From Armatimonas rosea (GTDB lineage Bacteria; Armatimonadota; Armatimonadia; Armatimonadales; Armatimonadaceae): 64,000 nt of DNA. A program made the position numbers and the translations under genes. Below the pieces are notes generated by a model. That model was not told where the DNA came from. It was given only the letters and a program-made list of their open reading frames with translations, and searched no databases. The stretch is taken from positions 124,001-188,000 of the forward strand of contig NZ_JACHGW010000005.1 of the NCBI RefSeq assembly GCF_014202505.1. Direction: 5' to 3'. Every line of letters starts with the position of its first letter. Position 1 is the first letter of the stretch. Shown piece after piece: positions 31,958 to 39,501 of the stretch.

Positions 31958-33640
31958 ATGAAAACCGAAGTCTTATGGAAAAGTGGCCAGGGTGGCTACA
32001 AGTCCTACCGGATTCCGGCGCTTGCGGTGACAAAGAAGGGCACCGTGCTGGCGTTTTGTGAGGGGCGGCGTGCCGGAGCGGGTGACAGCGGGGCGATTGA
32101 GATCCTCCTGCGCCGCTCGACCGACAATGGCGCACACTGGAGCGAGCAGCAGGTGGTCTGGGCCGATGGGGGCAACACCTGCGGCAACCCCGCGCCGGTC
32201 GTGGACCTGCAAACGGGGACGATCTGGCTGCTACTGACCTGGAACCGCGGCGACGACAAAGAACCCCAGATTATCGCCCAGACGAGTAAAGACACGCGTC
32301 GGGTCTTTGTCACATCGTCGGTGGACGATGGCGTGACGTGGGCGACTCCCAAAGAGATCACTGAGAGTGTCAAGCTGCCCGAGTGGACCTGGTACGCAAC
32401 GGGGCCAGGGGCGGGGATTCAGCTCGGAAAAACGGGGCGCTTGGTGGTTGCGTGCGACCATATCGAGGCCAAGACCAAGCGCTATTTCTCACACGTGATC
32501 TACAGCGACGACCACGGGGCGAGCTGGAAACTGGGGGGAACCACGCCACGTGACCAGGTGAACGAGTGCGAGGTGGTCGAGCGGAGCGATGGGAGCCTGC
32601 TGCTCAACATGCGGAGCTACGACCCGAGCTCGCGGGCGCGGCAAGTGGCGGTCAGCAAAGACGGCGGCCTCACTTGGGGCGAGCAGCGGCCCGATTTCTC
32701 CCTGATCGAGCCCATCTGCCAGGCCAGTGTCCGCCGCGCCGACTCCAAGACACTGCTCTTCTCCAACCCCGCCAGCCGCGAGGCCCGTAAGAACCTGACC
32801 GTGCGTGTCAGCAGCGACGACGGCAAGACCTGGGAGCGGCGGCTGACCCTGCACAGCGGGCCAAGCGCGTACTCGGACCTGGCGGTGCTGAAGCGCAACA
32901 CCCTCGCGTGCCTCTACGAGTGCGGCGACAAGGGCGCCTACGAGACCATCACGCTGGCCCGCTTTGCCCTCAAGGAGCTCACCCGAACCCCGACAATCTT
33001 TCTGGCGGGCGACTCGACCATGGCGGAGAAGCTCCCGGAGAAGCGCCCCGAGACCGGCTGGGGCGAGGGGCTGCGGCTCCTCGTGGACGAGAGCAAGCTA
33101 CGTATCGAGAACCACGCGATGAACGGGCGTAGCACCAAGAGCTTTCTGGCGGAGAAGCGCTGGGAGGCACTGATCGGGCGGGTGCGGAAGGGCGACTGGG
33201 TCCTGATCCAGTTCGGCCACAACGACCAAGCCAAGGACAAGGGCGAGCGCTACACGCCCCCCGACGACTACAAGGCCAACCTGACCCGTTTTGTGGCCGA
33301 GGTGCGCCAGAAAGGGGGGACTCCCGTGCTCCTCACCCCCGTGATGCGCCGCCGCTTCGATCCCAAGGGCGAGTTCTTCGACACCCACGGCGTCTACCCC
33401 GACCTCGTGCGGGAGGTGGCGGCGGCGACCAAGGTGCTGCTGATCGACCACCACCGGCTCAGTGAGAAGGTGCTCCGTGAGCTCGGCGCGGAGCCCTCGC
33501 GCAAGCTCTTCTTACAGCTCAAGCCGGGCGAAAATCCCAACTATCCCAAAGGGGTGGAGGACAACACGCACTTCAACGCCGAGGGCGCAAAGGTCATGGC
33601 GCAGCTGGTCTGGGAAGTGCTCAGCTTAGCTGTGACATAA
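31958..33640 (+). CDS. Sialidase-SGNH acetylesterase fusion
   Basis: 560 residues from ATG 31958. Residues 1-345 are a GH33-like sialidase: the SYRIPAL arginine motif near residue 16, EGRRAGAGDSGAIEILLRRS, and five Asp boxes (STDNGAHW, SVDDGVTW, SDDHGASW, SKDGGLTW, SSDDGKTW). Residues ~350-560 are an SGNH/GDSL esterase of the rhamnogalacturonan-acetylesterase type: FLAGDSTMA (Ser), NGRSTKSF (Gly), FGHNDQ (Asn) and DNTHFN (Asp-His). The pair could remove O-acetyl groups and cleave sialic acid or a related sugar. No signal peptide is visible at this start or upstream, which is odd for enzymes of this kind. It overlaps the 3' end of the cysteine desulfurase gene by 20 nt. Confidence 0.85.
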   Translation: MKTEVLWKSGQGGYKSYRIPALAVTKKGTVLAFCEGRRAGAGDSGAIEILLRRSTDNGAHWSEQQVVWADGGNTCGNPAPVVDLQTGTIWLLLTWNRGDDKEPQIIAQTSKDTRRVFVTSSVDDGVTWATPKEITESVKLPEWTWYATGPGAGIQLGKTGRLVVACDHIEAKTKRYFSHVIYSDDHGASWKLGGTTPRDQVNECEVVERSDGSLLLNMRSYDPSSRARQVAVSKDGGLTWGEQRPDFSLIEPICQASVRRADSKTLLFSNPASREARKNLTVRVSSDDGKTWERRLTLHSGPSAYSDLAVLKRNTLACLYECGDKGAYETITLARFALKELTRTPTIFLAGDSTMAEKLPEKRPETGWGEGLRLLVDESKLRIENHAMNGRSTKSFLAEKRWEALIGRVRKGDWVLIQFGHNDQAKDKGERYTPPDDYKANLTRFVAEVRQKGGTPVLLTPVMRRRFDPKGEFFDTHGVYPDLVREVAAATKVLLIDHHRLSEKVLRELGAEPSRKLFLQLKPGENPNYPKGVEDNTHFNAEGAKVMAQLVWEVLSLAVT

Positions 33641-34757
33641 CCAGGCGCTCGACCACACCGGCGGCCTTATCCAGCTCCGCGTCGGTGGTGTGGCGGCCCA
33701 GGGAGAAGCGCACCGCCCCCAGCGCACGCTCCCGCGGCACGCCCATGGCGGTGAGAACATGCGACGGATCGATACTCCCCGACGAGCACGCGCTCCCCGA
33801 CGACGCGCAGATGCCCCAGAGGTCGAGCGCGAGCAGCATCGTCTCACCGTCGGGCTTGACAAACGAGAGGTTGATGTTGCTGGCCAGCCGCTCGGTGGGG
33901 TGGCCGTTGAGGAAGGCTTGGGGAAAGCGCGCGATAAACTTGTCCCGCAGCGGAGCCAGGCGTAGCGCGGTCTCGTCGCGCCAGGTCGGTAGGAGCGCGA
34001 CCGCCTTGCCGAAGCCGACGATGCCGGGGACGTTCTCGGTGCCGGGGCGCTTCTGCCGCTCCTGGCTGCCACCGTGGAAGAGAGGCGTGCACTTCACCCC
34101 GCTCTTGATGTAGAGCGCGCCCACGCCCTTGGGGCCGTAGATCTTGTGCGACGAGACACTCAGCAGGTCCACGCCGAGCGCGGTGACATCGATCGGGAGC
34201 GCGCCCAGGGTCTGGACCGCATCGGTGTGGAAGAGCGCCCCGTGGGCGTGGGCCAGCGCCGCCAGCTCCGTGATCGGGTTGATCGTCCCCACCTCGTTGT
34301 TGGCGTGCATCACCGAGACCAGCGCGGTCTTGTCTGTCAGCGCCTCCGCGAGTGCCTCCGGGTGAACCTTACCAAACTCGTCCACGGGGAGGACCGTCAC
34401 GGCAAAGCCCAGCTCACGGGCAAAGAGGGCGGTGTCGATCACCGCGTGGTGCTCCGCGGAGGCGGTGATGAGGTGGTTGCGGCCCTGCTCCTTGGCGGCC
34501 ATCAGCACCCCGAGGAGCGCGAGATTGTTGGCCTCGGTGCCCCCCGATGTAAAGAAAATCTCCCCAGACTCAGCCCCCAAGGCCTTTGCCAGCGTGTCTC
34601 GGGCCGCATCGAGAGCGCGGCGAACCTCTTGGCCCACACGGTGGACCGACGACGGGTTCCCAAAGCTCTCCCCGAGAAACGGGAGCATCGCCTCGCGCAC
34701 CTCGGGATCGGTCGGGGTCGTGGCGGCGTAGTCAAGATACAGCGCTGTTTGGCTCAT
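33621..34757 (-). CDS. iscS: Cysteine desulfurase (IscS/NifS family)
   Basis: 378 residues. It is a PLP-dependent enzyme that provides sulfur for Fe-S clusters and tRNA thiolation. Visible features: DYAATTPTDPEV at the start, FTSGGTEANNLAL, the PLP Lys205 in SSHKIYGPKG, and the persulfide Cys324 in CASSGSACSSGS. The length and the SGSACSSG loop fit group I (IscS/NifS). No iscU or regulator lies next to it, so the exact subtype is not set by context. TATAAT (34765-34770, minus strand) ends 7 nt before the ATG. Confidence 0.95.
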   Translation of the reverse strand: MSQTALYLDYAATTPTDPEVREAMLPFLGESFGNPSSVHRVGQEVRRALDAARDTLAKALGAESGEIFFTSGGTEANNLALLGVLMAAKEQGRNHLITASAEHHAVIDTALFARELGFAVTVLPVDEFGKVHPEALAEALTDKTALVSVMHANNEVGTINPITELAALAHAHGALFHTDAVQTLGALPIDVTALGVDLLSVSSHKIYGPKGVGALYIKSGVKCTPLFHGGSQERQKRPGTENVPGIVGFGKAVALLPTWRDETALRLAPLRDKFIARFPQAFLNGHPTERLASNINLSFVKPDGETMLLALDLWGICASSGSACSSGSIDPSHVLTAMGVPRERALGAVRFSLGRHTTDAELDKAAGVVERLVMSQLS

Positions 34758-34764
34758 GGAAGAA

Positions 34765-34770
34765 ATTATA
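34765..34770 (-). promoter_or_regulatory. -10 box of the cysteine desulfurase gene
   Basis: A consensus TATAAT on the minus strand, 7 nt from the ATG at 34757. Confidence 0.6.
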
Positions 34771-34822
34771 CCGTGTGTGAACGAATGTAGACTGTCCTAG
34801 CTGAAAAATAATGACACTATGT

Positions 34823-34828
34823 TACACT
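34823..34828 (+). promoter_or_regulatory. -10 box of the gene at 34836
   Basis: TACACT with a 7-nt gap to the ATG. Confidence 0.45.
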
Positions 34829-34835
34829 AGCAGGG

Positions 34836-37253
34836 ATGCCTCAGCCTACCCGTTCCCGTCAGGGGGTCTCCTCGCTGGCACCGCTTCTCCCCAACCTCCG
34901 CTGGAGCCCCGAGCGCCAGGGAGTCTTCTTAGTCGTGGCTCCTGAGTCCTATCCCGTCCAGGTTGGCAATTCCCCCCCGCCCCCCGACGGCTGGCGACCC
35001 GAGGAGCTGGCGCGGCTGGGGCGCGGGCTCCTGCGCCGCTTTGGTGCCGTCACGGTTCTCGCTCCCGCGGCCATGCGCGTGCTGAAGCGCTCCTTCCCCC
35101 AGGGGGCGCTGGGCACCGAGGCAGAGGAAGAGACCGCTCTGCTAGCCTTGCTTGCCAGCTGTAGCCCTACCCAGTGGCGCAAGCTTGCCAGTTCTCAGGG
35201 GTTGCGCCTGCGGGAGCTGAGCGGCACGCAGCGCACCCTGGCCGAGAAGCTCGTCCCCCCCGTGGTCCGCTTTACCCTGCGCGGAAGTGGGGGGGCTCAG
35301 CCCACACCTGAGCGCACGCTCACCGACGCGCAGCGGCAGGGGATCGGGATTCGGGTGAAGCTGATCGGGGGGATCGAGGGCAAGAAGCTTAATGAGAAGA
35401 ATGGCGTCTTCCCTCTTGTGTTCCACCGCGAGATCGGCAATGACCCAGACGCGAAGACACGAATCGACCTAGAGGCCTCCACTCTGTCCGAAGAGCAGGA
35501 GCGTGCTGCGGGGATTACGCAGGAGGTGCCCAATCGCCTCAAGTCCCTACCGGGGGAGCTGGCACGCTTGCGGACACCGGTCGTACTGGGAACCGAGCCG
35601 CTCACCGTGGGACACTTGGTCGAGCGTATCGCCCAGGCAACCGGGGTGCCTCTGCTCGTGGATGCACGGCTGGGAAAGCACACGGTCTGGACTCGGGGGA
35701 GCCAGGCACCCGCAGGGGAGCTGCTCCAGGCACTGTGTCTGAGCACGACCGCCGCCATCCGTACGCTGGACGCGCTCTGGCTCCTCGCCCCGGATAACCT
35801 CCCCCTGGATGTAGGGCGCATACCGCTTGAGGAAGCGCTCTTGGAGACCCGCCAGCAGAGTAGCCAGGGCGAGGCAGTGCTCAACCGGCGGATCGCGGCG
35901 CTCAAGCCTCTGGACTACCTGACCTTCGACACCGACGATCCCGCGGCACTCTCTCCCGCGCTCCTGAAGAAGGCACTTGCCGTGCACAAGAGCACCCGTA
36001 GCGAGCTCGGCGCTGAGGTCCGCCTGAGCGAGCTTCCCAGTGCTCTCCAAGGGCGGCTACTACAGACGATCGAGGAGTTTGCCCGCCTAAGCGATACCCC
36101 GGAGTACCAGAAAAGTGGGCTGGACCTCAAGCTGGATAGCCAGAGTGTCATGGTTGGCTGTCACCCGTGGTGGAGCCTGGTGATCCCCGGAGTGGGGGAG
36201 GCCAATGAGGCTCCTCTTGTCCCCCTACACCACTGGCTTCCCAACCCGCCCGCCCCCCCGCTCACTCTCTCCGGGCGAGCCTGGCTGGCACGCGCTCGTA
36301 CCCCCAACGACGCACGTGCGCTTGTCGAGGCGGCGCGGGCCGCAGGGGCAAGCGCCCTCTGGCTCGAAGCCCCCCCCGAGGTGCTGGCAGCCGCCCTAGA
36401 GCCCCCCTCGCTCCCGGTCTGGGGAGTCTTGCCCGTGCTCCGTGGTACTGCGGGAAGGCCGGACCTCAATGTCCTGGGAGATACCTCGGCCCAGTACGCA
36501 AGGCGTCGTGGGAAAGCCAGCGAGCTGCCCTGGCTCGATCTGCAAGACCGCAGCACGGTCGAGAGCGCCCGCCGTGCTCTGCGTGCGCTGGGGCGGGTCT
36601 CGGGGCTGGCGGGGATTGTCCTGCGCCATGTCCTGCCGCCCGGCTATGGCATGCTCACGGACCCTTCCTATGGGCGCTATGCCTACGGCGCGGCGGGCGA
36701 TCTGGGGTACGCGAAAGAAAACCGGCTGGCGTTTCTCCGAGAGAAAGGGGTGGACCCCGCCGATGTACTCTCCGAGAGGCTCTATCTGGAAGGGGAGGAG
36801 CTCAATCTCTTGGTGAAGCACGACGATGCATGGGGCGCGAGCTGGAAGCAGTGGCGTGTCGAGCGCGCGGAGGCGCTGGCGCGCTCGCTTCGGCAGGAGC
36901 TGGCCCGAGCGGCACCTAAGCTCCCCGTGCTCTTGGAGCGTGCGGCGCTCTGGCAGGACGATGGCTGGCTCTACCAGACGTGTCCCTGGTTCTTGCGCTG
37001 GCCCGCGGACAAGCCGCTCCCGAAGGTCGAGCGGCGTGCCCTCGGTGGTGGGGCCGCGAAGCGACCGGGCTGGCGCTTGCTGGGAAGCGATCCCGAGGCC
37101 AACGCGGTGCTCCGGGCATCGACTGGACAGTCGGAGAGCGAGGTGGTGGACCTCTCCGAGCTACGTGTCGCCGAGGTCGTGAAGCTGCTGGAAAAGACAG
37201 CGCCCCGCGGAGAGGCTCCGCAGGGCGCTGCACAAGAGAGAGGCCAGCCCTAG
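34836..37253 (+). CDS. Large unknown protein, family A (STN-like plus TIM-barrel-like)
   Basis: 805 residues with no recognised family. Residues ~245-330 (LGTEPLTVGHLVERIAQATGVPLLVDARLG...GELLQALCLSTTAAIRTLDALWLLAP) resemble the STN/secretin N0 fold. The C-terminal third has the alternating strands and helices of a glycosidase-like barrel (ARTPNDARALVEAARAAGASALWLE, VSGLAGIVLRHVLPPGYGML, SYGRYAYGAAGDLGYAKENRLAFLREKGVDPADVL). The minus-strand protein at 46111-48489 has the same layout and is a clear distant paralogue. No signal peptide is obvious. The 3' end includes a GC hairpin (37199-37231). Confidence 0.75.
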   Translation: MPQPTRSRQGVSSLAPLLPNLRWSPERQGVFLVVAPESYPVQVGNSPPPPDGWRPEELARLGRGLLRRFGAVTVLAPAAMRVLKRSFPQGALGTEAEEETALLALLASCSPTQWRKLASSQGLRLRELSGTQRTLAEKLVPPVVRFTLRGSGGAQPTPERTLTDAQRQGIGIRVKLIGGIEGKKLNEKNGVFPLVFHREIGNDPDAKTRIDLEASTLSEEQERAAGITQEVPNRLKSLPGELARLRTPVVLGTEPLTVGHLVERIAQATGVPLLVDARLGKHTVWTRGSQAPAGELLQALCLSTTAAIRTLDALWLLAPDNLPLDVGRIPLEEALLETRQQSSQGEAVLNRRIAALKPLDYLTFDTDDPAALSPALLKKALAVHKSTRSELGAEVRLSELPSALQGRLLQTIEEFARLSDTPEYQKSGLDLKLDSQSVMVGCHPWWSLVIPGVGEANEAPLVPLHHWLPNPPAPPLTLSGRAWLARARTPNDARALVEAARAAGASALWLEAPPEVLAAALEPPSLPVWGVLPVLRGTAGRPDLNVLGDTSAQYARRRGKASELPWLDLQDRSTVESARRALRALGRVSGLAGIVLRHVLPPGYGMLTDPSYGRYAYGAAGDLGYAKENRLAFLREKGVDPADVLSERLYLEGEELNLLVKHDDAWGASWKQWRVERAEALARSLRQELARAAPKLPVLLERAALWQDDGWLYQTCPWFLRWPADKPLPKVERRALGGGAAKRPGWRLLGSDPEANAVLRASTGQSESEVVDLSELRVAEVVKLLEKTAPRGEAPQGAAQERGQP

Positions 37254-37267
37254 CCGAGGCTGGCGGC
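37199..37267. terminator. Hairpins at a convergent gene junction
   Basis: CAGCGCCC...GGGCGCTG (37199-37231, about 15 bp with one mismatch), then GCCAGCC/GGCTGGC across both stop codons (37243-37267). It could act as a bidirectional 3'-end structure; there is no T run. Confidence 0.45.
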
Positions 37268-37945
37268 TTGGAGGGAGATATTGCCCTCGCCACGGCTCTT
37301 CTTCCAGACCACGCGGACGGACTGTCCGGGGGTCTGGGCACGGAACTGGACCTTGTAGGCCCGGCTATAGTAGCCCTCCCCGAGGGAGATGTCGCTACTG
37401 GTGACGGTCGCCTTGGAGCCATCGGTGACCGTGACACTAAAGTCGCCGCCGGCCTTGTAGCCCCCCACGTAGACCGTGAGCGTGTGCGGTGCCGTGTCGA
37501 TCTTGGTCGAGAAGGCAAAGCCACTGTCGGTATGGAAGCCGGGGTAGGCGACCGGGCTAGGGGCCGCGCTGTCTCCGTCGGACCAGATGAAAGCGCGAGA
37601 AGGACCCGTCTTTGTCTTCTCCATACTCGGGGCCTGGCCGCTGACCAGCTTGAGCTCCGAGAAGAGGCCCGTGCCCGCCTTACGACGGACGGTAGGGTGG
37701 GAGTCATCGCTGCGCCAGCAGACCCAGTCGATCTTCCCCTCGCTTGTCAGGTTGACCGGATGCATCTCTGTCTTGGAGTTAAAGACCCCTGCGCGATTTT
37801 TACGGGTCGTCAGTCCCTCGATTGGCTTAAGCTCCGGCAACGTCTCCACACTGGACTTGATCGGGCGGACCACTGCAAGGGCTGCCAGGGTGGCGATACT
37901 GCCCACAAGGAGCAGGAGACCGGCAGGTTTTAGAATAACGTGCAT
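37250..37945 (-). CDS. Exported or membrane-anchored hypothetical protein
   Basis: 231 residues from ATG 37945, chosen because MHVILKPAGLLLLVGSIATLAALAVV then forms a normal N-terminal signal anchor. The mature part (KIDWVCWRSDDSHPTVRRKAGTG, FSTKIDTAPHTLTVYVGGYKAGGDFSVTVTDGS, YYSRAYKVQFRAQTPGQSVRVVW) is all-beta and reminiscent of galactose-binding-like or jelly-roll domains with a terminal VYVGGYKA motif. No named family was assigned. It is last in a run of four minus-strand genes that encode exported proteins. Confidence 0.7.
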   Translation of the reverse strand: MHVILKPAGLLLLVGSIATLAALAVVRPIKSSVETLPELKPIEGLTTRKNRAGVFNSKTEMHPVNLTSEGKIDWVCWRSDDSHPTVRRKAGTGLFSELKLVSGQAPSMEKTKTGPSRAFIWSDGDSAAPSPVAYPGFHTDSGFAFSTKIDTAPHTLTVYVGGYKAGGDFSVTVTDGSKATVTSSDISLGEGYYSRAYKVQFRAQTPGQSVRVVWKKSRGEGNISLQAASLG

Positions 37946-37955
37946 TGCATAACTT

Positions 37956-38261
37956 TCAGTGTTTCGGAACCTGAACCCCGTGTGCCGCCAGGGCCCCAAG
38001 CGCCATGCGCTTGGCCTGGGGGGGCATGTGGGGATCGTTCTGGATGCGGGCCACCTCTTTTTGCATCATCGCAGGGATCTGCGCGGCATCGTAGGTGTGC
38101 CCGGCATCCGTCGGGTTTAACTGCTGTGACATCAGAACCGCCGCTCCCAGGGTGAAGGCGCAGGCGACGGAAGTGATGAGCGGGTTGACCGCGGCTTCCA
38201 GCTTGTTTTCCTTCTTCGGTGGAGGAGGGGAGAAGCGATTATCTCTGATTTCAATAAACAT
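37956..38261 (-). CDS. Small hypothetical membrane protein
   Basis: 101 residues. There is one hydrophobic segment at about 27-45 (NPLITSVACAFTLGAAVLM) after a proline/lysine-rich N-terminus. The C-terminal segment (VARIQNDPHMPPQAKRMALGAL) resembles NAHIPPQAKAAAM in the neighbouring lipoprotein, so the two may share a short motif or origin. Function unknown. It starts 8 nt after the lipoprotein gene. Confidence 0.65.
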   Translation of the reverse strand: MFIEIRDNRFSPPPPKKENKLEAAVNPLITSVACAFTLGAAVLMSQQLNPTDAGHTYDAAQIPAMMQKEVARIQNDPHMPPQAKRMALGALAAHGVQVPKH

Positions 38262-38269
38262 GGCAGTCG

Positions 38270-38509
38270 TTATCGTCCTGTATTCTGGTTCATGGCTTGG
38301 CCCATCTTGCGCCCCATCTCCTGCCCATGCATCGCGGCCGCTTTGGCCTGAGGCGGGATATGGGCGTTCTGGATGTTCTGGGGGATCGCCGCCTCGATTT
38401 GTTTCTGATCGTTGGCCGCAATCACCTTGCCTTCGTCGTTCTTATTGCTACAGCCCAGCGCCGTGAGGGCGAGGCCTAGGAGTAGTATCAGTACAAGAGG
38501 ATTTTTCAT
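38270..38509 (-). CDS. Small lipoprotein
   Basis: 79 residues. The signal MKNPLVLILLLGLALTALG/C20 has a good lipobox. The mature 60 residues contain IQNAHIPPQAKAAAMHGQEMGRKMG, similar to a segment of the next gene. It follows the prepilin stop directly, so it is probably co-transcribed. Function unknown. Confidence 0.72.
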   Translation of the reverse strand: MKNPLVLILLLGLALTALGCSNKNDEGKVIAANDQKQIEAAIPQNIQNAHIPPQAKAAAMHGQEMGRKMGQAMNQNTGR

Positions 38510-39361
38510 TTAGTACGGGTACCAGCCTTCCCGAGTCCAGCCCAGCGCCGAGCCCGCGGGGACATAGATATTCTTGTACCACTTGATCCCGCCGCGGGGC
38601 ATCGCCTTGGCGTGGCCGTCGAGGAAGACCACGCTGACGGTCTTGTTGTGGCGGAAGCGGGGCATCATCCCACAGGTCGCCCAGTTGTTAAAGCCTGAGT
38701 TGACGCTCTCGCTGGCGACAAAGTCGCAGTCGGCTTTGCCGGGGGTATCCAGGGCGAGCTGCATCCCATCGAGCTTGTCATCGACCTCGCCGTTGTTCTT
38801 GACATAGGCGACCCAGTCCCACTCCCAGGTAGCGAAGTTCAGCCAGCCGTTGTTGCCGTCGTTGATCCCTTTTTCCATGATCCCGATCTTCTCGGTGGGG
38901 GCCTCGATCTGGGACATGGTCACCACGGGAAACGGGGACGGGTTCCAGGGGGTCTCGCCATCGCCAAAGACATCGAGGTGGAAGCCGTAGATATTGGGCT
39001 GAAACTGAGCGGGCGACGACGGGCAGCTATACGTGCCGGTGCGTGCCGCGACCCAGTCGCCGGTCTTGACACCTTGCTTGGTGTAGGGGTAGAGCATCTC
39101 CGCGATCCCGATCTGGCGACCGGAGCCGGCAACATCGTAGTACTGGACACGGGGGTAGGTCTCGTCGTAGTCCTGGAGGTACTGGACCAGCCCGAGAGCA
39201 AGCTGCTTCTGGTTGGAGAGGCAGGAGACACCGCGCGCTTTCTCACGGGCTTGGGCAAAGACAGGGAAGAGGATCGAGGCAAGGATCGCAATAATTGCAA
39301 TCACAACGAGGAGCTCAATCAGCGTGAACGCCTGTTGTGGGCGTGTGTGACTTGATTTCAT
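38510..39361 (-). CDS. Type IV prepilin-like protein with H-X9-DG-style C-terminus
   Basis: 283 residues. Prepilin signal [47 protein letters not shown] with Ala at -1. The C-terminus has [22 protein letters not shown], the DG-type motif of this family. It is similar in design to the prepilin at 5608. It heads a four-gene minus-strand group with two small exported proteins and one signal-anchored protein. Confidence 0.9.
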   Translation of the reverse strand: MKSSHTRPQQAFTLIELLVVIAIIAILASILFPVFAQAREKARGVSCLSNQKQLALGLVQYLQDYDETYPRVQYYDVAGSGRQIGIAEMLYPYTKQGVKTGDWVAARTGTYSCPSSPAQFQPNIYGFHLDVFGDGETPWNPSPFPVVTMSQIEAPTEKIGIMEKGINDGNNGWLNFATWEWDWVAYVKNNGEVDDKLDGMQLALDTPGKADCDFVASESVNSGFNNWATCGMMPRFRHNKTVSVVFLDGHAKAMPRGGIKWYKNIYVPAGSALGWTREGWYPY

Positions 39362-39489
39362 AAACGAGAGATCTTTCTAGGTAGAGTGTTGGTGCAGTGC
39401 CGCTGCGAGATTTAGTAAAGGTAGTTAAATACTCGGTTTTCCTATGTCTCTTTCTGCAGGGGGAAGGGAAATTATTTTGGGAGTTGTGG

Positions 39490-39495
39490 TAAAAT
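39490..39495 (+). promoter_or_regulatory. -10 box of uvrA
   Basis: TAAAAT with a 6-nt gap to the GTG at 39502, which supports the GTG start. Confidence 0.5.
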
Positions 39496-39501
39496 CTCCC
39501 A

